Assembly (NCBI GenBank): GCA_903924985.1
Contig: CAIYDT010000249.1
Location: forward strand, 1-64,000
Source: an uncultured Acetobacteraceae bacterium
GTDB lineage: Bacteria; Pseudomonadota; Alphaproteobacteria; Acetobacterales; Acetobacteraceae
Length of the DNA: 64,000 nucleotides
Direction of reading: 5' to 3'
This document shows positions 8,502 through 17,552 of the stretch, piece after piece. The position numbers were made by a program, and so were the translations under genes. Within the stretch, counting starts at the first letter, position 1, and every line of letters starts with the position of its first letter. The notes below the pieces were generated by a model. The model saw nothing but the letters and a program-made list of their open reading frames with translations, searched no databases and was not told the origin of the DNA.

Positions 8502-10185
8502 CGCATACAAGAGGGCTCCTGGCGCCGATGTTGGCCTTATCGTGGAGGGTGGATACCCGTATGTCCTGGGAGGGGTGGCATCGTGGATGGACGCGCTCAT
8601 CCGAGCATCGCCGGGACTGAAATTTCATATCATCTCGATTAGTATTTCGTCGCAGCCTAAGGTTAGAAGGTTCACACTTCCCGAAAACGTGGTTGGGCTC
8701 ACTGACGTTATTATCGATGTCAGTCCCTTGGGACGCGTGCCGCGGTCAAGGGACATTCCAACCATCGAGCGAGGTGTGCGACTCCTGCAGACGACGCTCA
8801 GCGGTGAGCCAGGGGCGAGTTTCCAAAACCTAATCGAACTCATCCGGAAAACGGACTTTGGACAGACGGCCTTGCTGGACTCGCGGTCCGCGTGGATCGA
8901 GACCCTTAAAATCTATAACGAGATACTGCCCAATGGGTCGCTAATCGATTTTTTCTGGACCTGGCGGTTTCTGGCACGCAGTCTGTTGGCCGTTATCAGC
9001 ACGCCACTCCCGGATGTGGGTGTTTTTCACGCGGTGTCGACAGGCTATGCCGGCCTGGTTGGTGCCTATGCCCAGCACGTCACCCACCGCCCTCTCATTG
9101 TCACGGAGCACGGTATATATACCAACGAGCGCAGAATAGAACTCAGCGTGGCGAGTTGGATTTTCGACCCCGGTTCGGACGGATTCGCATTGGACAACAA
9201 AGCACCCCAGATACGCGATGTCTGGATGACCGCCTTTATCAGCCTATCTAAGATATCCTATGCGTCAGCTGATATAATAACCACTCAGTACCCAGGGAAT
9301 CAGGACTATCAACGTTCCGATGGCGCACCCGACAACAAGCTCCGTATCATTCCAAACGGCATCGATATTGACCTTTATGCGCGGGTTCGCCGAAGTGAGG
9401 CACCTCGCCCGCCGACAGTTCTTATGATCGGTCGAATCGTGCCGATTAAGGATATTCGTACCTTTATCGTCTCCATGTCTTTGTTAAAAGAGATTATACC
9501 GGACGTCGTCGCGATACTCATTGGGCCCGAGGAGGAGGATCCCGCCTATGCGGCGAGCTGCCGGGCAATGGTCACCCAACTTGGGCTTGAATCGACCATG
9601 CTGTTCCTGGGCCGTGTCCCCGACGTGGCCGAGTATCTGGGACAGGCGGATGTCATTGCGCTAACGAGCATCAGTGAATCGCAGCCAATCGCCTTACTCG
9701 AAGCGGCCGCCACCGGGCTGCCCGCCGTGACCACGGACGTCGGGTCATGCCGGGAAATCCTGGAGGGGTTTGACGGCGACCCCGTCATCGGCCGCGGAGG
9801 CATCGTCGTTGACGCATGCAATCCTAAAGCGACGGCGGAAGCGTTGTCGACAATCCTCCGAGATGAGAGGCTGCGAGCCAATATGGGAAAAGTGATGAAA
9901 AACCGAATCCAGAATTTCTATAACAAGGACCGTGTAAGGCAGCTCTACGAAGACCTGTATGCCGAAGCCAAGAGGAACAATCCCATTGGTAAGGAGCGAC
10001 CCGCGATAGAAGAGGTGGCGCCGGTACGTGCCACTATCGGGAAGGCGTGGCGACGCTGGTGCAGGGGGGGCGGGCTGTTCGATTCGCCTGCCGCCGTGGC
10101 GGCAATCTGGCCGATACTTAGCGCCGCATACCGTTCGAGGAGATTACAGCGATGTCCGCCATCAATATCAGAATCGAATGGATGA
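8494..10185 (+). CDS. pelF: Pel polysaccharide glycosyltransferase (GT4)
   Basis: 563 aa cytosolic GT-B glycosyltransferase. The N-terminus has the PelF hallmark LIVEGGYPYVLGGVASWMDA (about 9-28). The acceptor domain contains FHAVSTGYAGLVGAYA and TEHGIYTNERRIEL. The C-terminal nucleotide-binding half has IPNGIDIDLY (about 287), VLMIGRIVPIKDIRTFI (about 308) and the E-x7-E motif in SESQPIALLEAAATGLP (about 393). PelF of Pseudomonas polymerises UDP-activated HexNAc into Pel. The ATG at 8494 overlaps the PelE-like stop (ATGAGTAA). The end overlaps pelG by 34 bases. A C-terminal extension of about 45 residues after the usual end is low in recognisable motifs. This is the most secure anchor of the Pel-like locus. 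Confidence 0.88.
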   Translation: MSNAYKRAPGADVGLIVEGGYPYVLGGVASWMDALIRASPGLKFHIISISISSQPKVRRFTLPENVVGLTDVIIDVSPLGRVPRSRDIPTIERGVRLLQTTLSGEPGASFQNLIELIRKTDFGQTALLDSRSAWIETLKIYNEILPNGSLIDFFWTWRFLARSLLAVISTPLPDVGVFHAVSTGYAGLVGAYAQHVTHRPLIVTEHGIYTNERRIELSVASWIFDPGSDGFALDNKAPQIRDVWMTAFISLSKISYASADIITTQYPGNQDYQRSDGAPDNKLRIIPNGIDIDLYARVRRSEAPRPPTVLMIGRIVPIKDIRTFIVSMSLLKEIIPDVVAILIGPEEEDPAYAASCRAMVTQLGLESTMLFLGRVPDVAEYLGQADVIALTSISESQPIALLEAAATGLPAVTTDVGSCREILEGFDGDPVIGRGGIVVDACNPKATAEALSTILRDERLRANMGKVMKNRIQNFYNKDRVRQLYEDLYAEAKRNNPIGKERPAIEEVAPVRATIGKAWRRWCRGGGLFDSPAAVAAIWPILSAAYRSRRLQRCPPSISESNG

Positions 10186-11537
10186 CACGGCAGCGCTCGC
10201 TGTCCGTTGTCGTCGCGGCCTATGTATATGCTGCACTCATCGTGGCAGGCCCTTGGATATTTACAATGCTTGGTATAGTTGGGCTTAGTGTCTCCCCCTG
10301 TTTTGAGTGCCGCGACCAGCTGCCGTTATTCCGATCAGTAATTATCTACAACTCCCTGTTTTCGCTTATCGTAACGAGCCCGCTCGCTTTTTTTGCGGGC
10401 AGATACGTATCGGACCAGCTCTATGTCGGGCAACAAAGCGGTATTTTCTCCCTGTTTCTTGCGGTTTTAGCGATCTTCGTTTCGGTATCCATTGTTACTG
10501 TTGTGCCATTCTACCTTGTAATGGCGGATCTCGACGGCCCGACACGTTTTGCCGCCGTGCAAAATGTCTTCCTGATCGCCATCTCTTGGCTACTTATCCC
10601 ATTCATGAGCGCTATGCGTGCCGCAATCCCGACGCTCATGGCGTTCGCTTCCAATGCCTTGATGCTGATCGTTGTGGGCTCATTCTTGAAGGAGCCGTCT
10701 GCGGTCACTCTGCTGACAGCGTTCAATGGCGGCTTTGCAATGACCGATATGATTCTGCTCGGCACGCTGGTGCGGCGATTTGGATGCCACGTCGAGCCGC
10801 ATCTTAAGCGGAGCGCATTTCGGTGGTCGCAGTGGGAATTGCCGGCCGCCGGTCTCGCGTATGCCGTTGGTATCTGGTCGGACAAGCTTGTTATGTGGTA
10901 TGGTGCTTCGTCGGATGGGCTGGTTGTCGCAAACGTGCTCCATACCATGCCAAGTTACGATACCGCGATGTTCTGGGCGCAGATGGCATCGATACCGGTT
11001 ACCGCGATCGCTTTCGTCCATGTTGATACCGGTATAAATAATCTATTTCGGCGCTTTTATGGCCGCCTAGGACAACATACCAGCTTCCGGGAAATATCGA
11101 CGGCCATTCAAGTGCTGCAAAAATGCGTAATATCAAGCGTTGCGACGCTGTTTGTCGCACTCGCCGTCGTGGCGACACTGACAATTCTCCTGTCTTTCGT
11201 TTTCATGAATGAGCTTGGCCTGCGACCGAGCTACCTGCGTATCCTTCGGATCGCACTGTGGGCGATGGCGTTTCATAGCAGTGCGATGTTCTGCTTCGTC
11301 TATTTGCTTTACTTTGATTTACGGCGGCAGGCACTGTTGGTCGTCGCAATATATGGAATAGCCAACACCGCGTTGACGTGGTTGCTGCTGCCGCTCGGGC
11401 AGGTTTACTATGGGTACGGAAGCATGATTGCCGCGGCCTTCACGTTCATTTTGGCTTTCGCCATTATATTGCACGAATTGCCGTGGCTCCATTATCATGC
11501 ATTCATAACTAATAATGTTTCTGTTAATAAGACCTGA
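10152..11537 (+). CDS. pelG: PelG-like polytopic exopolysaccharide transporter
   Basis: 461 aa integral membrane protein with about 12 hydrophobic segments, in the MATE/Wzx-like group to which PelG belongs. The N-terminus (QRSLSVVVAAYVYAALIVAG and PWIFTMLGIVGLS) and the internal AGLAYAVGIWSDKLVMWYG match the style of PelG proteins. It is expected to move the growing polymer across the inner membrane together with the PelD-, PelE- and PelF-like proteins. Length is close to Pseudomonas PelG (456 aa). It starts inside the end of pelF and is followed after 28 bases by the LegB-like gene. AT content is somewhat higher than in the flanking housekeeping genes. Confidence 0.85.
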   Translation: MSAINIRIEWMTRQRSLSVVVAAYVYAALIVAGPWIFTMLGIVGLSVSPCFECRDQLPLFRSVIIYNSLFSLIVTSPLAFFAGRYVSDQLYVGQQSGIFSLFLAVLAIFVSVSIVTVVPFYLVMADLDGPTRFAAVQNVFLIAISWLLIPFMSAMRAAIPTLMAFASNALMLIVVGSFLKEPSAVTLLTAFNGGFAMTDMILLGTLVRRFGCHVEPHLKRSAFRWSQWELPAAGLAYAVGIWSDKLVMWYGASSDGLVVANVLHTMPSYDTAMFWAQMASIPVTAIAFVHVDTGINNLFRRFYGRLGQHTSFREISTAIQVLQKCVISSVATLFVALAVVATLTILLSFVFMNELGLRPSYLRILRIALWAMAFHSSAMFCFVYLLYFDLRRQALLVVAIYGIANTALTWLLLPLGQVYYGYGSMIAAAFTFILAFAIILHELPWLHYHAFITNNVSVNKT

Positions 11538-11565
11538 ACATAACCCAAGTATGAGGAACCTGACC

Positions 11566-12552
11566 ATGTGGGACGGAAAGAAGGTAATAGTGACTGGCGC
11601 TGGTGGCTTCATAGGTAGCCACCTTGTTGAGGCACTGGTGAAGGCCGGCGCGTGTGTGACCGCCGTCGTGCGATACAATTCTGGTTCGCTGATTGGCAAC
11701 CTGGCCCTTCTCGAAAGGCCCGTACGCGACCATATCCGCTTTGTAAGAGGTAATGTGGAAGATTCCGACTTCATGTACGGCGCGATCAAGGGCCATGAAA
11801 TCGTGCTCCACCTGGCGGCGCTGATCGCTATCCCGTATTCATATGAGGCACCGCGAAGCTACATCCGCGCGAATGTCGAGGGAACGCTGAACGTGCTCGA
11901 GGCGGCGAGGCGATTTGACGTCGGCCGCGTGGTTCATACCAGCACGTCCGAAGTCTATGGCACCGCGCTCACGGTCCCGATCGATGAGGACCATCCCCTG
12001 CAGGCGCAATCTCCCTATTCCGCCTCGAAGATCGCGGCCGATAAGTTGGCGGAAAGCTACTACAGGTCTTTCGGTACCCCGGTCATGACGTTGCGGCCGT
12101 TTAATACCTTTGGTCCGAGGCAAAGCGCCCGAGCATTCATCCCCACCATCATCTCGCAGGCACTGAGCAGGGATGCGATCCGGTTGGGATCATTGACGCC
12201 CGAACGCGACATGACATTCGTCAGCGACACGGTTGCCGGTTTCATGGCCGCCGCGGTGGCGCCGGGGGTTGAAGGCAGGACGATCAATTTGGGTACCGGC
12301 GAAACGCATTCGATTGGATGGTTCGCGACGCGGATCCTGCACCTGATGGGCGTCGACAAGCCCATCGTCCAGGAGGAGCAACGCATGAGACCGGGACTGA
12401 GCGAGGTCATGCGGCTCGTTTCGGACAACCGTCTGGCAGGCCGGATGATGGCGTGGTCGCCGCAAATCGCGCTTGACAACGGTCTTTTGAAAACGATCGA
12501 GTTCGTTTCGAGCCACCAGCACTTGTTCACAGATGATGGGTATGTGAAGTAG
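11566..12552 (+). CDS. legB-like: LegB-like NAD-dependent 4,6-dehydratase
   Basis: Extended SDR of 328 aa. It has the Rossmann motif VIVTGAGGFIGSHLVEALVK (about 7), HTSTSEVYGTAL, the catalytic SPYSASKIAADKLAESYYRS, and the PFNTFGPRQSARAFIPTII signature seen in LegB-type HexNAc nucleotide 4,6-dehydratases. The product would be a 4-keto-6-deoxy amino sugar nucleotide. Start at ATG 11566 has AGGAA 7 bases upstream; ATG 11551 is possible but has a poor site. Together with the upstream nucleotidyltransferase and SDR reductase it forms a plausible deoxy-sugar branch inside the Pel-like locus. It could instead act as a 4-epimerase (PelX role), since the motifs overlap; I favour the dehydratase. Confidence 0.8.
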   Translation: MWDGKKVIVTGAGGFIGSHLVEALVKAGACVTAVVRYNSGSLIGNLALLERPVRDHIRFVRGNVEDSDFMYGAIKGHEIVLHLAALIAIPYSYEAPRSYIRANVEGTLNVLEAARRFDVGRVVHTSTSEVYGTALTVPIDEDHPLQAQSPYSASKIAADKLAESYYRSFGTPVMTLRPFNTFGPRQSARAFIPTIISQALSRDAIRLGSLTPERDMTFVSDTVAGFMAAAVAPGVEGRTINLGTGETHSIGWFATRILHLMGVDKPIVQEEQRMRPGLSEVMRLVSDNRLAGRMMAWSPQIALDNGLLKTIEFVSSHQHLFTDDGYVK

Positions 12553-12591
12553 CAGGTTGCCACCGGGCACTTGCGATGATTGGGGTACGGT

Positions 12592-13968
12592 ATGAAGGCA
12601 CCTATCCGCTTTATGATCGTCGTTCTGGGCATCTTCGTCGCGGCGATGGTGCTGCTGGCCCCTCAGCGCGACGAATGGCTTGCGGTCCTGCAGGATGATG
12701 GCAAGGGGACGCAGGTCGTTGACGTGCTAGAGCCATTATTGACACGCAATCCAGACGACCTGAGACTTCTGGCGACTCTCGCGCGAGCATACGGAACCCG
12801 CGGTGAATATGGCAAAGCCATTGAGCTCACGCTTCGGTACGTCGCGCTCAACCCGACGGATGCCGACGCTTATGCTCAACTCGGCGACCTTTACAAGCAA
12901 ACTGGCGATCGCGTTAAACAGATGGCCATGTTGCGGCAATCCGTTGAGATATCGCCGCAGCCGGCACGTGCGTTGGAATTGAGCCAATTGTACCGTACGG
13001 CTCGGCGGGCCGATGACGAGCGCGATCTGCTGTCACGGTTTGAAAGTATGCTCACCGTCGATAACGGATTGCTGCTGCGTCTATCGCGTCTCCGGAGCGA
13101 CAATAATGATCGGCAGGGGGCGATCGGGCTTCTCATGCGGCCGTCGATCATATCACCCCCGTTGGGGAAGGCAAGTCAGGCGGAGGCACGCCTGCTTCTG
13201 GCAGAGCTTCTTGTCGAGTCAGGGCAACGCGCGAAGGCTGTCCAACTAGGCAGAATATGGGTCGCGGACTGGAAGGACGCATCCCTTGCTACACGTTTGC
13301 TGCATATAGTTTCTCTACAAGCGGCGGCTGGCGATCTGGACGATCTTGCGGACGCCGTGGCCGCCTTGTATCCAAACATCATGTTATATTTAGTTAAGGA
13401 CCTTGCAGGTGCGGGCGCGACATCCGTCGCTCTGCATCTCCTGGGCACCTGGATCGTCGCGAACCCTTCGCCAACGCCCAATGAGATCGCGGCGTTTCTG
13501 TCGGTTTGCCGCGAGCTGGACCAACAGAATATCGCTTGGCAGACGTTCGGAACCGTACTGAGTCGCGGCAAGCCAAAGAGCGTCGTCATGCAGTTTACCA
13601 AAGCGATGGCTGCGAACTTCGGAGTGGGCGCGCTTGCTCCATTCTGGGCGGGATTGCCGTCGGATTTTGCTGAACGCGATCCGCTTCTGGCCGCGCTGCT
13701 CTCATTTCATGAGGGTGATTTGGTGGCCACGCGTCACCTCATCGTAACGGTGGATGTGTCGTCACTTTCCAAAGCCGACACGCAGTTGTGGGTCGAGCTT
13801 TTAGCTGCGGTGATGACGCCTGATGATGCACTCCCGATGCTCCGTGAGCGGCGGGACAGTCCTCACGTTTCCGCGGCACTTTTGATCCAGTATGCGCGAG
13901 TCGTTCGGTCGCTGGGTCAAACATATGCGTTTTTACCGGATTTCATGGACGCCTCCGGGGCGCCGTGA
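12592..13968 (+). CDS. Membrane-anchored TPR protein of the Pel-like locus
   Basis: 458 aa. A single N-terminal hydrophobic helix (about 4-24, IRFMIVVLGIFVAAMVLL) anchors the protein, with the remainder probably periplasmic. Residues ~35-150 hold clear TPR repeats (LLATLARAYGTRGEYGKAIE and DADAYAQLGDLYKQTGDR), and the rest is all-helical and repeat-like. ATG 12592 is chosen because GGGG lies upstream; an in-frame TTG at 12580 is also possible. It is followed after 25 bases by a GH114 hydrolase. In Pseudomonas the TPR part of PelB binds the hydrolase PelA in the periplasm, so this pair could be the functional counterpart, without the beta-barrel (inference). Confidence 0.7.
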   Translation: MKAPIRFMIVVLGIFVAAMVLLAPQRDEWLAVLQDDGKGTQVVDVLEPLLTRNPDDLRLLATLARAYGTRGEYGKAIELTLRYVALNPTDADAYAQLGDLYKQTGDRVKQMAMLRQSVEISPQPARALELSQLYRTARRADDERDLLSRFESMLTVDNGLLLRLSRLRSDNNDRQGAIGLLMRPSIISPPLGKASQAEARLLLAELLVESGQRAKAVQLGRIWVADWKDASLATRLLHIVSLQAAAGDLDDLADAVAALYPNIMLYLVKDLAGAGATSVALHLLGTWIVANPSPTPNEIAAFLSVCRELDQQNIAWQTFGTVLSRGKPKSVVMQFTKAMAANFGVGALAPFWAGLPSDFAERDPLLAALLSFHEGDLVATRHLIVTVDVSSLSKADTQLWVELLAAVMTPDDALPMLRERRDSPHVSAALLIQYARVVRSLGQTYAFLPDFMDASGAP

Positions 13969-13993
13969 TCCGTACCACACTTGGAGGCTAGTT

Positions 13994-14944
13994 ATGGCAA
14001 CTCGCCAGTCAGGCGTTGTTCGAATTCCTAAGGCGGCAAGAAATCAAACCCAGCGCGGTCGCGCGGGTCAGGTTATGGCCCTAAGGCGGACTGTTCTGAA
14101 AACAGTCGGCGCACTGCTGGCTCTTTGTGGGATGGGTGCGATCACGCCGCTGGCAGCGACCCTGACCTCCCGACGGATAACGAAATGGATTGCATTCTAC
14201 GGTGAAACCGCGGATGAGGAAGTGCTCGCGCGCTACGACCTTGTGGTCCTGGACCCAGGTTTCAAAGGGTCGATCACGCGTGTCGCGGCCGCTGGGGCTA
14301 CGGTGTGTGCGTATCTCAGCCTTGGGGAGATCAGTAAAACCAATGCCTTTTTTAAACTGGTCGATTCCAGGATACTTTTGGAGCAGAACCCCAACTGGCC
14401 AGGTACATTCCGACTGGACGTCAGACAGGCATCCTGGCGAGCCCTGGTTCTCGATCGGATGATACCCGCCATTCGGGATCGCGGCTTCACCGGTCTTTTG
14501 TACGATACGCTTGACACACCTCCATACCTCGAACAACTTGACCCCAAGGGAGGGCGAGGTCTGAGCAGCGCGGCGGCTGAGTTGGTTCGTGCGATTCGGA
14601 TGAAATATCCAGACATGTTGTTACTTATGAATCGAGGATACGCGTTGCTGCCGGCCGTGGCCCAGTACATTGACGGTGTGGTCGCTGAAAGTCTGATGAC
14701 CCGTTTCGACCAACGTGGGATCGGTGGTTATAGGTGGAATGGGATACCCGAGGTGGCAGCTCAGCGGGCGCTGCTGGACCCAGCCAATAGACCTGGAACT
14801 GCTATTCCGATTTTAACCCTGGACTATTGGGAACATGACGATACCAACACTATCAAGGAAATTTACGCCCGGGAACGCCGAAACGGTTACTACCCTTATG
14901 TGGGAACGCCGCTGCTTGACACGATCGTGCCCGAACCGATGTGA
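13994..14944 (+). CDS. GH114-type endo-alpha-1,4-polygalactosaminidase-like hydrolase
   Basis: 316 aa. The start at 13994 is well supported by GGAGG with a 6-base spacer. Residues 29-55 (ALRRTVLKTVGALLALCGMG) look like a twin-arginine export signal, though it starts unusually far in; ATG 14075 would give a more normal signal. The catalytic domain shows YDLVVLDPGF, CAYLSLGEI, GLLYDTLD with Asp171, and GVVAESL with Glu232, which occupy the positions of the acid/base pair in GH114/GH166 enzymes. These cleave partially N-acetylated galactosaminogalactan or Pel. The deacetylase domain found in Pseudomonas PelA is absent. It is the last gene of the operon, and it probably trims or releases the polymer. 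Confidence 0.82.
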   Translation: MATRQSGVVRIPKAARNQTQRGRAGQVMALRRTVLKTVGALLALCGMGAITPLAATLTSRRITKWIAFYGETADEEVLARYDLVVLDPGFKGSITRVAAAGATVCAYLSLGEISKTNAFFKLVDSRILLEQNPNWPGTFRLDVRQASWRALVLDRMIPAIRDRGFTGLLYDTLDTPPYLEQLDPKGGRGLSSAAAELVRAIRMKYPDMLLLMNRGYALLPAVAQYIDGVVAESLMTRFDQRGIGGYRWNGIPEVAAQRALLDPANRPGTAIPILTLDYWEHDDTNTIKEIYARERRNGYYPYVGTPLLDTIVPEPM

Positions 14945-15009
14945 CACAAGCGCGGGGTTCAATCCAACTACCAACCAGGAAGCCGATCCATTCGGCGGCA
15001 CGAGACGGG

Positions 15010-16803
15010 TTAGGCTGCGTGGCGGTCCTCATATCCATTAAGCAACGGATAAGTTGTTGTGCAAGGAATATGCAGGACAAGATCGACGGGGCCCTTGAAG
15101 CCGTCCAGCACAGCGGCGGGCAGTTTCGCGGCGCCATCGGTCCATCGCAGGCCGAGGTCCGGCTCGAAGGCGTGGAACCCATCGCTTAGCAGCGGATTCG
15201 ACGCGTCAGTCACCTGGAACAGAGCCCTTTGGCGTACTACCATGCGCGACAGTGCGACCCCGAGTGGGCGTGGATCGCGTGCGATTCCCAACTCCGCGGG
15301 TGTGCCGACGTACGACGCGATGGTCACCGTCGCTGATGGATCTGGCAAGCGGAAAACATATGCGGTTCCAAACCTGGATACCGCGTCGAGCCTGATGCCA
15401 TTCACCAGCAGATGCAGGTCCGGTTCGTCCGTCAGCGGCAACCCTGGCCGAGGTCCCGCTCGGTCCAGCAAGCGCCGCCAAGCCGCGTCGACGACGGGTC
15501 CACCGGTCACCACCGGTGCGAAGGGTTTCAAAGGCGGCAAGCCCCAGCCGGTATTCGAATTGTTGAACAGGTTTCGATTGCCATCATCCCGGTAGCTTTC
15601 CGCCGGCGCCCCATTGGCCAGGATGACGTCGTGGGTTTCGAGCTCGACGTGATATATTCTTACTGTCTTTGCATGATCGTCCCACATGATGGAGCGGTGG
15701 TTGACCAGGAACTCCGCGGGGATCAGCACGCCGTCGAGATAGAATGCGTGCCCCTTGGTCACGCGCAGATCGTGGTGCGGCACATTATCGGACAGCGCGC
15801 CTTTGCGCAGGATGATGGGGGACGACGCGGTCCGTCGTCCTCCCGTAACGAGAACGTGTCCGACGCCGATCCACACAATCGGTTTTGATTCGCCGTTAAT
15901 CGTCAGAACCTGGTCACCCACCGCCAGTTTCTCCACCGGCATCTCTCCCTCGGGTATAGCGATCATAGCTCCTTCTACAAAGCATGGTGCCGAAAACCCC
16001 TCCGGATTGACACCAAGCAGTTCGAGGTTCGGGTTTGCGATATAATATCCGATTCCGGCGGCAGCGGCCTGTGTTTCGACGTTCGCGACTACCGTCGCAC
16101 CTGTGACATATTCGATCGCAATGACCGATTTGCCGGCCGACACCAGTTTTTGCAACAAGGCGACGTTCGTACTAGTATAGCCTGTTGGCTCTGGAGAGAA
16201 ACTCCCGCTATTATTCTGATAGAATAGGTCTTCCTCATAAGCTCCGTCGATGCTGTTAACGAACGTAGTATTGTTCAGAAGATCTTCCGCACCCGATGTG
16301 TTAACCCAAATTTGGAAATTTGGGGCATTTAGAGTGTTATGCGCATAGTTTGCCAGGGTCTGAATCAGATTGACCATCGCAGTCGCGGCATCACCACCGG
16401 GAGCATGCGCCGCTGCCCAAGCAGTTGTATATTCATTCACGACGTCAAAATATACGCCATTGTATCCGAGCGTAACCATTCGAGAGACGTAATTCTCGCA
16501 AATTGTTAGCCATTCGGGGGTCCAATAGGCGACCTCATAGTCGCCCGGATATGAGGGATCGACCGGACCTTTATCTGCTGCCGGCAACGAAGCCCAATAA
16601 TCTCGATAGTTTTCAGCCTCTCCAATGCTGAAATATCCGAGCAAAAGGCCGCCTCCCGCTTCCATCTGCGTAACCTGAGCAGCGTCGAATAGTGTTTTAC
16701 TGTCATCGTAGATTTCGACCACCTTTACCCCAACGGGTGCGGCGGCGATCTGGGACGGTTGAACGCCTTGCAGCACATAGATGCCGTTCCGTGGTGCGGT
16801 CAT
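15010..16803 (-). CDS. GH114 glycosidase fused to a Hint_2 (hedgehog/intein-like) domain
   Basis: 597 aa. Residues ~5-265 form a GH114 domain with LLLGYFSIGEAENYRDYW, GYNGVYFD (Asp120) and IDGAYEEDLF (Glu190). At Cys274 (SAPCFVEGAMI) a Hint_2 domain begins: MPVEKLAVGDQVLTINGESK, VWIGVGHV, then DLRVTKGHAFYLDGVLIPAE and YHVELETHDVILANGAPAES (to about 430). The last ~160 residues match the beta-rich tail that accompanies Hint_2 domains in related bacteria. No classical signal peptide is seen, as in many proteins of this group. The gene converges on the Pel-like operon 65 bases from its end. Known Hint domains cleave at their Cys, so the hydrolase may be released or attached by self-processing; this is not proven for Hint_2. 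Confidence 0.85.
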   Translation of the reverse strand: MTAPRNGIYVLQGVQPSQIAAAPVGVKVVEIYDDSKTLFDAAQVTQMEAGGGLLLGYFSIGEAENYRDYWASLPAADKGPVDPSYPGDYEVAYWTPEWLTICENYVSRMVTLGYNGVYFDVVNEYTTAWAAAHAPGGDAATAMVNLIQTLANYAHNTLNAPNFQIWVNTSGAEDLLNNTTFVNSIDGAYEEDLFYQNNSGSFSPEPTGYTSTNVALLQKLVSAGKSVIAIEYVTGATVVANVETQAAAAGIGYYIANPNLELLGVNPEGFSAPCFVEGAMIAIPEGEMPVEKLAVGDQVLTINGESKPIVWIGVGHVLVTGGRRTASSPIILRKGALSDNVPHHDLRVTKGHAFYLDGVLIPAEFLVNHRSIMWDDHAKTVRIYHVELETHDVILANGAPAESYRDDGNRNLFNNSNTGWGLPPLKPFAPVVTGGPVVDAAWRRLLDRAGPRPGLPLTDEPDLHLLVNGIRLDAVSRFGTAYVFRLPDPSATVTIASYVGTPAELGIARDPRPLGVALSRMVVRQRALFQVTDASNPLLSDGFHAFEPDLGLRWTDGAAKLPAAVLDGFKGPVDLVLHIPCTTTYPLLNGYEDRHAA

Positions 16804-17552
16804 GATTTTCGATCCTGGTATATCGCAAAAGCCTTTGGGGGGGTGGGGCCAGACCTGGCACTTTTGATACCCGACGGTGGCACGGCGGCTTTTCTTTCCG
16901 ATTTGGTGCTTTCACACGCGGTCACAATGTCCGAAACGGCTGTCATTTGGTCTGGTATCGATATTTACGATATGAGTCTATCAAGCCTGCGCCTTTCATC
17001 TCAATTGTGGATATCGTCCGCTTATTGCATCCGGTTTTCGCTTAGCAATCATCGCATTTTCGATTATTCCCGCGGTGATAGTACGATGGCTCGAGACCTG
17101 ACTTAAGCGTGTCAGGGGCACGAGGTGCCGTCTGCATTCCGGCCTGGTGGATTTATGAACTGGCGGCTTCACAGTGACGTCCCGTCCCTGTTCGAGATGA
17201 CTTACCGGTACAAGGAATTCCCCAAACTTACGTCAGAATGCCGCAGACTGGCGTTGTGTGCCGTCCGTCTTTATGCCTCTTCGAGATCGCCTTATTCTGT
17301 GATCGTCTTGGGCGACATTGTTATGATAACGGGGAAAATTTTGCTGTGGGGGATACCATGGTAAGCGTGTCCGTGAATTCCCGGAGAGGTAGCCGGGGAT
17401 GTCCCTGGCCATGTTGAAATAGGCCAGTCGGCGTTGCCCGCCGTGAGCCTGTCGGCTCTCTGTGCCGGATCCACGAAGAAGGGCAACGCCACGAGGACGA
17501 ATAGCACACGCCCCGCCGCCAATGCGACGGCTCTTGTCAGGGAAGCCTGGCG
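16804..17552. other. Intergenic stretch without a convincing gene
   Basis: About 750 bases with lower GC than the neighbours. Both strands carry only short frames without family motifs, good ribosome sites or coherent composition. The part next to 16803 holds the promoter region of the GH114-Hint gene (AGGAT about 9 bases before its ATG). Nothing else is supported. Confidence 0.6.

Noticed and set aside
14950-14975. GGGTTCAATCC word resembling a tRNA T-arm
   Set aside because: No acceptor, D or anticodon arms can be drawn around it, and it overlaps the end of the hydrolase region.
17125-17364. 79-codon + strand frame
   Set aside because: No good start site or motif, and uneven composition; not supported as a gene.
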